The notes under the pieces are model-generated. The model made no database searches and was not told the DNA's origin. It saw only the letters and a program-made list of their open reading frames with translations. A program made the translations under genes and the position numbers. Below, piece by piece: positions 8,428 through 16,992 of a stretch of 64,000 bases of DNA. Every line of letters starts with the position of its first letter. The first letter of the stretch is position 1. The DNA comes from JAWKWH01 sp040830725 (GTDB lineage Bacteria; Pseudomonadota; Alphaproteobacteria; Rhizobiales; Rhizobiaceae), in assembly GCA_040830725.1 (NCBI GenBank), contig JBFOMG010000034.1, positions 1 to 64,000 of the forward strand, read 5' to 3'.

Positions 8428-9276
8428 ATGAAATTATTGCGTTATGGCGAACCGGGAGCCGAAAAGCCGGGCCTTCTTGATGATGACGGGAACATCCGGG
8501 ACCTGTCCGGGCACATCGATGATGTCAGCGGTGCGTTTATCGACGACGCGACCCTCGACCGGCTGCGCTCGCTTGATCCCGCTTCCCTGCCTGCAGTGGA
8601 CGGCAATCCGCGCCTTGGACCCTGCGTGGCGAATATCGGCAAATTTATGTGTATCGGACTGAACTACTCTGATCATGCGGCGGAAACCGGCGCAAAAATC
8701 CCCGATCATCCGATATTGTTCATGAAAGCGACATCCGCTGTGGTCGGTCCCAATGACACGGTCTCGATTCCTCGTGGCTCGGAGAAATCCGATTGGGAAG
8801 TCGAGCTCGGCGTCGTCATTGGCAAAAAGGCAAAATATGTCAGCGAGGCAGATGCGCTGGATCATGTTGCCGGATATTGTGTGATCAACGACGTTTCCGA
8901 ACGCCATTTCCAGGCACATATCTCCGGTCAGTGGACCAAGGGCAAATCCTGCGACACATTCGGTCCGACGGGTCCCTGGCTTGTGACCCGCGATGAAGTG
9001 CCCGATCCGCAAAATCTCGGCATGTGGCTTGATGTGAGCGGTGAGCGCCGCCAGACAGGCAGCACCAAGACGATGATCTTCACGGTCGCACAATGCATAG
9101 AGCATCTGTCAGGCCTGATGACGCTTCACCCCGGCGATGTCATTTCCACCGGTACGCCGCCCGGTGTAGGGCTTGGCATGAAACCAGAGCCAGTGTTTCT
9201 CAAGGTCGGCGATGTGATGGAACTGGGCATCGATGGCCTTGGTACCCAGCGCCAAGACGTGGTCATGGACACGTAA
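8428..9276 (+). CDS. Fumarylacetoacetate hydrolase family protein
   Basis: A 282-residue FAH-fold enzyme, the usual length for the bacterial catabolic subgroup (acylpyruvate hydrolases, 2-keto-4-pentenoate-type hydratases, ureidoglycolate-lyase-like). The motif CIGLNYSDHAAETG, the metal-binding DWEVELGVVIG and the C-terminal GDVISTGTPPGVGLG are all present. The frame is open for 66 codons upstream, but the ATG at 8428 has GAGGGAA at the right distance and gives the family N-terminus MKLLRYGEPG. It is followed after 14 bases by an SDR gene. Within the cluster it plausibly cleaves a C-C or C-N bond of a ring-opened oxo-acid. Confidence 0.92.
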   Translation: MKLLRYGEPGAEKPGLLDDDGNIRDLSGHIDDVSGAFIDDATLDRLRSLDPASLPAVDGNPRLGPCVANIGKFMCIGLNYSDHAAETGAKIPDHPILFMKATSAVVGPNDTVSIPRGSEKSDWEVELGVVIGKKAKYVSEADALDHVAGYCVINDVSERHFQAHISGQWTKGKSCDTFGPTGPWLVTRDEVPDPQNLGMWLDVSGERRQTGSTKTMIFTVAQCIEHLSGLMTLHPGDVISTGTPPGVGLGMKPEPVFLKVGDVMELGIDGLGTQRQDVVMDT

Positions 9277-9290
9277 TCGGGAGATTAGTC

Positions 9291-10031
9291 ATGAACCAAA
9301 TCGACCTGAATGGCGAAGTTGCCATCGTCACAGGAGGTGCGCAGGGCATCGGATTTGCAATCGCCAAACGCCTGACCGCATCCGGTGCCAAAGTTCACAT
9401 CTGGGACATTGACAGCGATCAGCTCGACCTTGCCGCCTCTGATCTGGTAGTCGAAGCCAGCCAGGTTGATATTACCGACTACGATGCCGTTGCCGCAGCA
9501 GCGGACGCTGTGGCTGCCAAGCATGATAAAATTTCGATACTGGTCAATTCGGCCGGCATTGCCGGCATCAACACCACGGTCGATGATTATCCGATCGATG
9601 AATGGCAACGCATCATGGACCTGAACGTGAACGGTGCTTTCTATGTGAACCGCGCCGTGGTTCCGGCCATGAAGGCGGCAAATTATGGCCGCATCGTCAA
9701 CATCGCATCGGTCGCCGGCAAGGAAGGCAATCCCAACGCCTCCGCCTACTCCGCCTCCAAGGCCGCTGTTATCGGCTTTACCAAATCGTTGGGCAAGGAA
9801 CTGGCTGATTTCGACATCGCAGTAAACTGCATCACACCGGCGGCCGCCCGCACGCGTATCTTCGATCAGATGACGGAAGAGCACATCAACTACATGCTGT
9901 CGAAAATTCCCCGGGCAAGGTTTGTCGAAACCGACGAAATCGCAGCAATGGTTGCCTGGCTGGTCTCACGGGAAAACAGCTACACGACAGGCGCAGCGTT
10001 CGATTTGTCAGGCGGCCGGGCGAGCTACTGA
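9291..10031 (+). CDS. Short-chain dehydrogenase/reductase
   Basis: A 246-residue classical SDR. The NAD(P)-binding motif TGGAQGIG is near residue 16, NSAG near residue 85, and the catalytic YSASK at about 157. The acidic residue in the HIWDID strand suggests NAD(H) preference. The start ATG at 9291 has GGGAG upstream; an open frame extends further 5' but lies inside the preceding gene. The close spacing to the FAH gene suggests co-transcription. It resembles 3-oxoacyl-ACP reductase/sugar dehydrogenase-type SDRs, so the substrate is unknown. Confidence 0.93.
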   Translation: MNQIDLNGEVAIVTGGAQGIGFAIAKRLTASGAKVHIWDIDSDQLDLAASDLVVEASQVDITDYDAVAAAADAVAAKHDKISILVNSAGIAGINTTVDDYPIDEWQRIMDLNVNGAFYVNRAVVPAMKAANYGRIVNIASVAGKEGNPNASAYSASKAAVIGFTKSLGKELADFDIAVNCITPAAARTRIFDQMTEEHINYMLSKIPRARFVETDEIAAMVAWLVSRENSYTTGAAFDLSGGRASY

Positions 10032-10085
10032 AATTATCCGCTGCCGCATGCCCCCCGGCGCGATTGTCTCGTTACACATTCAATG

Positions 10086-10100
10086 TTAGCATACAAACAA
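10086..10100 (+). promoter_or_regulatory. Candidate operator upstream of the amidohydrolase
   Basis: TTAGCATACAAACAA lies 28 bases before the amidohydrolase ATG and forms the left arm of an inverted repeat (AGCATAC at 10088-10094, GTATGCT at 10105-10111). A 12/15 match, TTAGTACACTAACAA, occurs at 27042 upstream of the AOR operon. The shared motif may be bound by the cluster's MarR regulator; this is inference. Confidence 0.35.
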
Positions 10101-10128
10101 GTTGCGTATGCTGGCATGGGAGGATGCA

Positions 10129-11304
10129 ATGGCCGATCAAACCCAGAAACTTGTCATTAAAAATTTGGGTCTGATCCTCTCGGGCAAACTTGAAGAACCC
10201 ATTCTTGACGGCGATTGTGTTGTCGCCATCGACGGCAAGATTGCCGCGATCGGCAAGGAAAGCGACCTCGACACCGACGAGGCCACGACAGTGATCGATG
10301 CCAAGGGCGTTGCGCTTTCACCGGGATTGATCGACAGTCACGTCCATCCTGTTATTGGCGATTACACACCTCGGCAGCAACAGTTGAACTGGATCGATTC
10401 CTGCCTCCACGGTGGCGTCACCTGCATGATTTCGGCCGGAGAGGTCCATACCCCTGGCCGCCCGAAGGACATCGTCGGATTGAAAGCGCTCGCGATCGCC
10501 TCGCAGCGCTGGTACGAGAACTTCCGTCCCTCGGGGGTGAAGATGCTCGCGGGCGCACCGGTCATCGAAGAAGGGATGGAAGAACACGACTTCAAGGAAC
10601 TGGCAGAAGCCGGCGTCAAACTGCTTGGCGAAGTCGGTCTTGGTTCTGTCAAAGCAGGCGAAACAGCCCAGCAGATGGTCAAGTGGGCCCGAAAATACGG
10701 CATCCAATCTACTATCCATACCGGCGGACCTTCCATTCCCGGCTCCGGTCTGATCGACAAGGATGTAGTGCTGGAGGCCGATGCGGATATCATCGGTCAC
10801 ATCAATGGCGGTCACACTGCCCTGCCTGACGACCAGATCACCTGCCTTTGCGAAAGCTGCCAGCGAGGCATCGAGATCGTTCACAACGGCAATGAGCGCG
10901 CCGGCTTGCTGGCGATGCGCACTGCCTTCGAGCTTGAGCAGCCGGAGCGCATCATCCTCGGCACAGATGCGCCGGCTGGCTCCGGCGTCCAGCCGCTTGG
11001 CATCTTGCGCATGATCGCCATGCTATCGAGCCTCGGTGACATTCCGCCCGAAATCGCATTCTGCTTTGCTACCGGCAATACCGCCCGAATGCGCGATCTT
11101 GATTGCGGTATTATTGAAGTCGGAAAATCGGCTGACTTCATCCTGATCGATCGTGCTCAGCATGCGCCGGGCAAAGACATGCTGGAGTCCATTCATCAGG
11201 GCAATCTGCCTGGCGTTGGAATGACCGTCATCGACGGGATCGTGCGCTCGCACCGCAGCCGCAACACACCACCGGCGACCACACTGCCGGAACTTGCCGA
11301 ATAG
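10129..11304 (+). CDS. Enamidase-like metal-dependent amidohydrolase
   Basis: A 391-residue amidohydrolase-superfamily protein. The metal site HVH (His71, His73) follows the family segment GLIDS; further ligands are likely in TIHTGG, GHINGGH and GTDAP. Overall it most resembles enamidase, which in Eubacterium barkeri nicotinate fermentation hydrolyses 6-oxo-1,4,5,6-tetrahydronicotinate, and related dihydroorotase-like enzymes. A hydroxynicotinate-reductase-like gene is present in the same region, supporting a ring-hydrolysis role. An upstream TTG in frame was rejected in favour of the ATG at 10129, which has GGGAGG five bases before it. The promoter region carries an inverted repeat and a motif shared with the AOR operon. 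Confidence 0.8.
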   Translation: MADQTQKLVIKNLGLILSGKLEEPILDGDCVVAIDGKIAAIGKESDLDTDEATTVIDAKGVALSPGLIDSHVHPVIGDYTPRQQQLNWIDSCLHGGVTCMISAGEVHTPGRPKDIVGLKALAIASQRWYENFRPSGVKMLAGAPVIEEGMEEHDFKELAEAGVKLLGEVGLGSVKAGETAQQMVKWARKYGIQSTIHTGGPSIPGSGLIDKDVVLEADADIIGHINGGHTALPDDQITCLCESCQRGIEIVHNGNERAGLLAMRTAFELEQPERIILGTDAPAGSGVQPLGILRMIAMLSSLGDIPPEIAFCFATGNTARMRDLDCGIIEVGKSADFILIDRAQHAPGKDMLESIHQGNLPGVGMTVIDGIVRSHRSRNTPPATTLPELAE

Positions 11305-11310
11305 GCTGGA

Positions 11311-11688
11311 TCAGCCCCGATATATCGCTGTCGCCTCAACCGACAAACGCAATCCCATCGGAAGTTCGATAATCGGTGACGACCTGGCGGGAGGATCAAC
11401 CGCAAAATACTCATCGAAAAGCTCGTTGAGCACCATAAACTGTGAGGCATCAGCCAGCCAGGTCACGACCTTTACGACATCGTCCATGGATGAGCCGGCG
11501 TGTTCAAGGCAACTCTTGAGGTTCTCGAAGGCCTGGCGCGCCTCGGATTCGAAATCCTCGCCCGGCAAAACCCGGGTTCCCGGAAGAAATCCACCCTGTC
11601 CGGAAACGAAAAGAAAATCACCAGCGCGAACGGTCTTAGACACCGCCCCGAACGGCGGATGGTCGATAATCTGCTTCTCCAGCGGCAT
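11311..11688 (-). CDS. RidA family (YjgF/YER057c/UK114) protein
   Basis: A 125-residue RidA-type protein with the FLFVSGQGGFLPG N-terminal strand, the DDVVKVVTWLAD segment and a C-terminal VEATAIYRG. RidA proteins are trimeric and hydrolyse reactive enamines and imines; some relatives act in N-heterocycle catabolic pathways. The usual arginine of deaminating RidA proteins is not clearly placed (MGLRLSVEATA), so the exact activity is open. It is convergent with the amidohydrolase (6 bases between stops). The ATG at 11688 is preceded by GGAAGGGA. Its place next to an enamidase-like gene suggests clean-up of an enamine intermediate. Confidence 0.88.
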   Translation of the reverse strand: MPLEKQIIDHPPFGAVSKTVRAGDFLFVSGQGGFLPGTRVLPGEDFESEARQAFENLKSCLEHAGSSMDDVVKVVTWLADASQFMVLNELFDEYFAVDPPARSSPIIELPMGLRLSVEATAIYRG

Positions 11689-11864
11689 GGTGTGTCCCTT
11701 CCTGTTTCCTGCATAACGTTATCGCACAAGATCAACAATGTCTTGGAGACGACCAGAGAATCAGACCTCTAGATAACCAATCTGACGAGCGTATTCACGG
11801 GATCAGGTCACGCAGTTGGCGTCAAAGTTTTGGCAGAACTGGAAATACTGCCGAATGACTGCTC

Positions 11865-12311
11865 TCAGGAGATTTTGGTCAGCAGCGCAAGCAATTGGCG
11901 CTGTTCTTCCTTCGTCAACGGTTCCAGCGTTGCCTCGGTAATCTTTTTCGCAGCGGTGAACGCAGTCTGACAAAGTTCGCGGCCGGCTTCGGTCAAGGTG
12001 ACAATCGTTCTGCGTCGGTCGGAAACATCAGGCCTGGTAGATACCAGGTCACGCGCGGCAAGGCGATCGACAACCCCTTTGATCGTCGCCGCGTCAATGG
12101 CGATCAACCGGCCGAGCCGGTTTTGAGAGCATTCCTCCTGCTCGGCAAGCTTGGCCATTGCCGCCAGCTGCATCGGTGTCAAGTCACCGGGAATAAGACC
12201 TGCAAATATCGCAGTATGCCGTTGGTTCGCCTTTCGAAGCAGGAAACCCACCTGCGCATCCAGCTTGTATCCGGTCTTGTTCAAAATTGTCTGACTTTCA
12301 GTTTGAGTCAT
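11865..12311 (-). CDS. MarR family transcriptional regulator
   Basis: A 148-residue winged-helix regulator. The recognition region NRLGRLIAIDAATIKGVVDRL and the wing DRRRTIVTLTEAGREL (about residues 100-116) are typical of MarR. It lies 32 bases downstream of the livF-like gene on the same strand and may be part of that operon or have its own promoter. Its likely target is this catabolic cluster, with a pathway substrate as ligand; a shared motif upstream of two cluster transcription units is a candidate binding site. Confidence 0.92.
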   Translation of the reverse strand: MTQTESQTILNKTGYKLDAQVGFLLRKANQRHTAIFAGLIPGDLTPMQLAAMAKLAEQEECSQNRLGRLIAIDAATIKGVVDRLAARDLVSTRPDVSDRRRTIVTLTEAGRELCQTAFTAAKKITEATLEPLTKEEQRQLLALLTKIS

Positions 12312-12343
12312 GTGTTTCCAACGGACTTCGCCGATTGCTGAAT

Positions 12344-13045
12344 TTACACGGACAGATATGCGTCCCGAATGTCCGGACTGGCTTCGAGCTCCTCAAACGT
12401 TCCCTCAAACCGCGTCGTGCCACCCTCAATGATAACCGCCCTGTCGGCAACAAGTTTCGCAAAGTGCAAGTTCTGCTCCGAAAGGAGAACCGTCAACCCC
12501 TCGCGTTTCAACCGCTGGATTGTCTCCGCCATCTGCTCGACAATGACCGGCGCAATACCCTCTGACGGTTCGTCTAGCAACAGTAGTTTGGGATTTCCCA
12601 TAAGCGTTCGGGCAATGGTCAGCATTTGCTGTTCGCCACCCGAAAGCGCTTTGCCGCGATTGTGACGGCGCTCAGCCAGATTGGGAAACAGTTCGAAGAG
12701 CATTTCATGCGTCCATTCAGGAACGCCCGCGCGGCTCGGCTGCCGGCCCACTTCGAGATTTTCAAGGATAGTCAGATCGGTGAATATTCGCCGCTCTTCA
12801 GGCACATAGCCCAGCCCGGCTTTGGCAACCCGGTGCGGTGCCCAGCGCGTAATCTCTGCATCAAGAAACCGCACCGATCCCTGTCTGGGGCGCACCAACT
12901 GCATGATGGATTTCATCGTGGTGGTCTTTCCGGCACCGTTGCGGCCGAGAAGCGCGACGACCTCGCCAGCGGAGATGTCGAACGACAAATCACTGAGGAT
13001 ATGCGCTTTTCCGTAGTAACTGTTGATATCCACGAGAGAAAGCAT
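12344..13045 (-). CDS. Branched-chain-amino-acid-type ABC transporter ATPase (LivF-like)
   Basis: A 233-residue ABC ATPase. Walker A GRNGAGKTT is near residue 35, the signature LSGGEQQML near 135 and Walker B LLLLDEPSEG follows. The IAPVIVEQM motif after Walker B is typical of LivF. Its ATG shares one base with the stop of the livG-like gene (TGATG), indicating translational coupling. It energises the importer formed with the fused permease and the periplasmic binding protein upstream. The substrate is probably the cluster's catabolic substrate rather than leucine. Confidence 0.94.
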   Translation of the reverse strand: MLSLVDINSYYGKAHILSDLSFDISAGEVVALLGRNGAGKTTTMKSIMQLVRPRQGSVRFLDAEITRWAPHRVAKAGLGYVPEERRIFTDLTILENLEVGRQPSRAGVPEWTHEMLFELFPNLAERRHNRGKALSGGEQQMLTIARTLMGNPKLLLLDEPSEGIAPVIVEQMAETIQRLKREGLTVLLSEQNLHFAKLVADRAVIIEGGTTRFEGTFEELEASPDIRDAYLSV

Positions 13046-13815
13046 CAGGCGCTCCCCTCATCGGCAAACACCGCGCCACCGCCGAGATAGACTTCGCGTA
13101 CCCGGGCATCTTCGCGCACTTCTTCCACCGATCCATTGGCGATCAGTTCGCCGCGGTTCAACACCATGACCCGGTGCGCATGCGCAAAAACAACGTCCAT
13201 ATCGTGTTCGGTGAACAGCACGCTTATCTTGCGCTCCGCCACAATGTCTGAAGTCAGCTGCATCAGCGAGATACGCTCTTTTGGCGCCATGCCTGCGGTT
13301 GGTTCGTCCATCAGCAACAGCGACGGTCCGTGTGCCAACGCGATGGCAAGCTCCAGCCGTTTCAGATCGCCATAGGCGAGGATTGCTGCTGCCCTGTCCG
13401 CCTGTCCGGTCATTCCGACCAGATCAAGCAGTTCGATTGCCTGTTCGCGATAAAGCGCGCGGGCAAATGGCAGAAAGGAAAACAATTTGCGGTTATGCGA
13501 TATCAGCGCCATCTGTACGTTTTCGACAACCGTCATGGTCGGATAGGTCGCGGTGATCTGGAAGGTTCGGCCGACCCCCTTGCGCCAGATTGTCCTCGGT
13601 GCAAGCCCGGTTATGTCTTCGCCATCAAGCAGGATTGTGCCCGCATTTGGTTTCAACTGGCCCATCAGCATGTTGAAACACGTGGTTTTGCCCGCACCAT
13701 TGGGGCCGATCAGCGCCAGCAACTCGGCTTTGCTGACGTCGAACGAAACATCGGAAACGGCGTGAATGCCGCCGAATGATTTCGACAACCCGTTCACCCT
13801 GAGCATCGTGCTCAT
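13045..13815 (-). CDS. Branched-chain-amino-acid-type ABC transporter ATPase (LivG-like)
   Basis: About 256 residues, with Walker A GPNGAGKTT, the atypical signature LAYGDLKRLELA seen in LivG proteins and Walker B LLLMDEPTAGM. The ATG at 13815 was chosen over one 14 codons upstream because GGGGAG lies nine bases before it and because it overlaps the permease stop by four bases (13812-13815), the same coupling seen elsewhere in this operon. It pairs with the LivF-like ATPase. Confidence 0.94.
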   Translation of the reverse strand: MSTMLRVNGLSKSFGGIHAVSDVSFDVSKAELLALIGPNGAGKTTCFNMLMGQLKPNAGTILLDGEDITGLAPRTIWRKGVGRTFQITATYPTMTVVENVQMALISHNRKLFSFLPFARALYREQAIELLDLVGMTGQADRAAAILAYGDLKRLELAIALAHGPSLLLMDEPTAGMAPKERISLMQLTSDIVAERKISVLFTEHDMDVVFAHAHRVMVLNRGELIANGSVEEVREDARVREVYLGGGAVFADEGSA

Positions 13816-15674
13816 GACGAGTGCTCCCCGTTTCTCGACAAGCCAAGCCGGTCCCACAGTTTTCGCGCCGAGCCGGCAATGCCGTCAGGTGCAAGGATGA
13901 CAACGCCGATGATGAGCAACCCGAGCAACAGCCGCCAATATTCAAAACGCGTCAGGAAATCCTCCGCGACCTCCAGCACACCGGCGCCAACCACGGCGCC
14001 CGACAATGTTTTTACGCCGCCGAGAAAGACGACAATGATCGCGTCGAAGGACCGGGCGATTTCTAGTTCCGTCGGGAAGACACTGCCTTTGGAGAAGACG
14101 AACAGTCCGCCCGCCAAACCGGCCATGGCCCCGGCAAATGCAAATGCCACCCATTGCACACGTTTTGTGTCTATGCCGGTGGCCTCGGCCCTGCGCGAAG
14201 AATCGCGTGACGCCCTCACCGCATAGCCGAACGGAGAATGTGCGGCATGCCGGAGTATCAGAATGCCGCCGGTTCCGACGATGAGCGTCAGATAAAAATA
14301 GACGGTCGTTGAAGAGGCCCAATCCGACGGCCAGATGTCAACCATACCGTCGTCGCCGCCGGTAAATTCGCCCCACTGATAGACAAGCGACCAGAGCAGT
14401 TGAGAGAAAGCCAGCGTCAGCATGGCGAAGTAAACGCCGGTCAGGCGAATACAGAACCAACCGATTATCAGTGCCAGCAACCCCGCCACCAGCGGCGCCA
14501 GCATCAGCGCCAGTTCCATGGGTGAGTCCGCGTAGTGGACCAGCAACGCCGCAGCATAAGCACCACCGCCATAATATGCCGCGTGACCGAATGAAACCAG
14601 GCCGCCAAGCCCGAGGATAAAATGCAGACTGGCCGCAAACAGGCAGAAAACGATGATATCGATGATCAGTATCTGCATGAAGTTGGAGCCGAACAGCGGC
14701 ACCGCCGCAAGCACCGCCAGCAGACCGGCAACGACGAGTTTGCCCCTGGCTCCGAAAGGTGCGATTGGCTGTTCCGGCTCACCAACCTGCCCGTGCTCGC
14801 CAGCCACTTCCTCGCGACCGAACAACCCGTAAGGCCGTATCATCAGCACTACAGCCATGACCACAAACATCAGCACCAGCGTGCTTTGCGGAATGTAGCG
14901 CACCCCAAATACATTCAGCACCGAAATGAGCACCGCAGCAACAAACGCGCCAGGCAGCGAACCCATTCCGCCGATGACAACGACAACGAATATTGCCGCC
15001 AGAATGTTGAAATCCATCAACAGGTCGGCCCCGCCCTTGGGAAGCTGGATGGCTCCACCGATACCGGCCAGCATGGCGCCCAGAAAGAATACGCCGGTGA
15101 AAAGCCAGGCCTGATTGACGCCAAGTGCACCAACCATCTCCCGGTCCTGCGTCGCCGCACGTACCAAAATTCCAAGCCGTGTCTTGGTTATCAGATACCA
15201 GAGCACAAAAAGCACAACGGGAGTGATGGCAATCAGCGCCAGATCATATTGTGGTACCGGTTCGCCGAGAATCCGCACCACACCTTTCAGACCGGGAGCG
15301 CGCGGTCCAAGTACATCCTCCGCCCCCCAAACCAGCAAGGCCAGGTCCTGAATGACCAGGATGACGCCAAATGTGGCAACGAGTTGAAACAGCTCCGGCG
15401 CCCGGTAGACCGGCCGCAAGACGCACATCTCGACTATGACACCGATGATGCCGACCCCGATGCCGGCGATCAGGATGGAGGTCCAAAATCCGAAGCCGCC
15501 CGGCAGCACCTGCATGGCGGAATAGCCGATATAGGCGCCGAGCATGTAGAAGGAGCCATGCGCGAAGTTGACGATGCGCGTCACACCGAAAATCAACGAC
15601 AATCCGGAAGCGACGAGAAAAAGCGCCGCCGCATTGGCCAAGCCGGTCAAAAGCTGTGCGATCAGCACGCCCAT
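13812..15674 (-). CDS. Fused LivH-LivM ABC transporter permease
   Basis: A 620-residue membrane protein that joins the two inner-membrane permeases of a branched-chain-amino-acid-type importer. Residues 1-290 are LivH-like (GLSLIFGVTRIVNFAHGSFYMLGAY and VVIGGMGSLPGAFVAA). A hydrophilic linker of about 25 residues follows, and residues 315-610 are LivM-like (GLGGLVSFGHAAYYGGGAY and VVFLGGVKTLSGAVVGA). Such fusions occur in some HAAT-family transporters. It is separated from the binding-protein gene by a terminator-like hairpin, which would lower its expression relative to the binding protein, and overlaps the livG-like gene by four bases. Confidence 0.93.
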   Translation of the reverse strand: MGVLIAQLLTGLANAAALFLVASGLSLIFGVTRIVNFAHGSFYMLGAYIGYSAMQVLPGGFGFWTSILIAGIGVGIIGVIVEMCVLRPVYRAPELFQLVATFGVILVIQDLALLVWGAEDVLGPRAPGLKGVVRILGEPVPQYDLALIAITPVVLFVLWYLITKTRLGILVRAATQDREMVGALGVNQAWLFTGVFFLGAMLAGIGGAIQLPKGGADLLMDFNILAAIFVVVVIGGMGSLPGAFVAAVLISVLNVFGVRYIPQSTLVLMFVVMAVVLMIRPYGLFGREEVAGEHGQVGEPEQPIAPFGARGKLVVAGLLAVLAAVPLFGSNFMQILIIDIIVFCLFAASLHFILGLGGLVSFGHAAYYGGGAYAAALLVHYADSPMELALMLAPLVAGLLALIIGWFCIRLTGVYFAMLTLAFSQLLWSLVYQWGEFTGGDDGMVDIWPSDWASSTTVYFYLTLIVGTGGILILRHAAHSPFGYAVRASRDSSRRAEATGIDTKRVQWVAFAFAGAMAGLAGGLFVFSKGSVFPTELEIARSFDAIIVVFLGGVKTLSGAVVGAGVLEVAEDFLTRFEYWRLLLGLLIIGVVILAPDGIAGSARKLWDRLGLSRNGEHSS

Positions 15675-15715
15675 CGCCCGTAATCCCGTAGTGAACTAGA
15701 ATTGCAAAAGAAAAG

Positions 15716-15742
15716 TCCGCCGGGCGCTTGTTGCCCGGCGGA
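15716..15742 (-). terminator. Intra-operon intrinsic terminator/attenuator after the binding-protein gene
   Basis: A perfect 10-bp inverted repeat (TCCGCCGGGC and GCCCGGCGGA) with a 7-base loop lies 12 bases after the binding-protein stop. On the - strand it is followed by CTTTTCTTTTGC, a T-rich tail. It sits between the binding-protein gene and the permease gene, where partial termination commonly gives excess binding protein. Confidence 0.75.
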
Positions 15743-15754
15743 TATTCATCAACC

Positions 15755-16957
15755 TTATTGAGGCCGCATGGCCATTACTTCCTCGTCTGACGGGAAGTAG
15801 TCGGCGCCATCCTTGTAGACCCAGTCAACCATCACTCCCTTGCCGTCCTTCAGCGCAATTTTGCCGACGTAAGCGCCCATGGTGGCTTGATGATCCAGCG
15901 CCCGGAAAGTGATCTTTCCAACCGGCGTATCGACCTCAAGCCCCTTGAAGGCAGCAACCATTGCGTCTGTGTCCGTGGAGCCTGCTTTCGAAATCGCTGC
16001 GGCAATCGACTGGGTGGTCATGTAACCGACCAGCGAACCAATGCGCGGATAGTCGTCATAGCGGGCCTGATAGGCATCAACGAAAGCTTTTCCCGGCCCG
16101 TCGGTGATGTCGTACCAGGGATACCCGGTCACGATCCACCCTTCCGGTGCTTCATCACCGAGCGGATCAAGATATTCCGGCTCGCCGGTCAGCAGGCCAA
16201 GCACCATGCGGCCATCGAACAGACCACGCGTCGATCCTTCGCGAACAAATTTCGCCAGATCGCCGCCGAATGTGACGTTGTAGATTGCTTCCGGCTTTGC
16301 CGCCTCAAGTGCCTGCACCTCTGCGCCCGCATCGATCTTGAACAGCGCCGGCCATTGCTCGGCCACAAACTCGACGTCCGGCCGCAGAGCCGTCAGCGCC
16401 TTTTTGAACGCCGCGACCGCATCCTTGCCGTAGGCATAGTTCGGCGCAATCGTTGCATAGCGCTTTGCCGGGTTCTTTGCTGCTTCCTCTGCAAGCATTG
16501 CCGCTTGCATGTAGGTCGAAGCGCGCAGCCGGAACGTGTAGTCATTCCCCTTTGCCCAGACGAGCGCATCGGCCAGTGGTTCGGCAGCGAGATACAGATG
16601 CTTTTTCTCGCCGGCGTAAGATGAAATCGCCAATCCGACATGGCTGAAGATGGTACCCGTCAGCATTGCCGCGCCGTCGCGCGTCATCAGTTCCTCGGCG
16701 ATTTTCACCGCCTCGCCCGGATCGCCCTGATCGTCGCGGAAGATAAACTCAAGCTGCTTGCCATTGACGCCACCGGCGGCGTTGATCTCTTCTGCAGCAA
16801 GTTCCAGACCCAGCTTGTATGGACCGGCAAAGGCCGCCATGCGCTTGTAATGGTTGATCTCACCGATCTTGATCGTGTCTTGTGCCAATGATGGCGCCGC
16901 CGACAATCCGACGGCAGCGGCCACGGCCAGTGCGGCAATTCCTGATAACAGTTTCAT
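15755..16957 (-). CDS. ABC transporter periplasmic substrate-binding protein (LivK/HAAT type)
   Basis: A 400-residue secreted binding protein. The first 25 residues form a signal peptide (charged start MKLL, hydrophobic core, AAPSLAQ cleavage region). The mature part starts DTIKIGEINH and has the periplasmic-binding type 1 fold (LELAAEEINAAGGVNGKQL, the family hallmark near residue 55). It delivers substrate to the fused permease and two ATPases encoded downstream. ATG 16957 is preceded by GGGAGG. The ligand is unknown; it sits directly after a Rieske oxygenase gene in the catabolic operon. Confidence 0.93.
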   Translation of the reverse strand: MKLLSGIAALAVAAAVGLSAAPSLAQDTIKIGEINHYKRMAAFAGPYKLGLELAAEEINAAGGVNGKQLEFIFRDDQGDPGEAVKIAEELMTRDGAAMLTGTIFSHVGLAISSYAGEKKHLYLAAEPLADALVWAKGNDYTFRLRASTYMQAAMLAEEAAKNPAKRYATIAPNYAYGKDAVAAFKKALTALRPDVEFVAEQWPALFKIDAGAEVQALEAAKPEAIYNVTFGGDLAKFVREGSTRGLFDGRMVLGLLTGEPEYLDPLGDEAPEGWIVTGYPWYDITDGPGKAFVDAYQARYDDYPRIGSLVGYMTTQSIAAAISKAGSTDTDAMVAAFKGLEVDTPVGKITFRALDHQATMGAYVGKIALKDGKGVMVDWVYKDGADYFPSDEEVMAMRPQ

Positions 16958-16992
16958 GTTTTCCTCCCTGATTATTCAAGAATTTCAGTTGA

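Noticed and set aside
14622..15683. 353-codon open frame on the + strand
   Set aside because: It is antisense to the fused LivH-LivM permease, has low-complexity polar composition (runs of Gln, His, Asp) typical of an antisense frame, and shows no domain motif.
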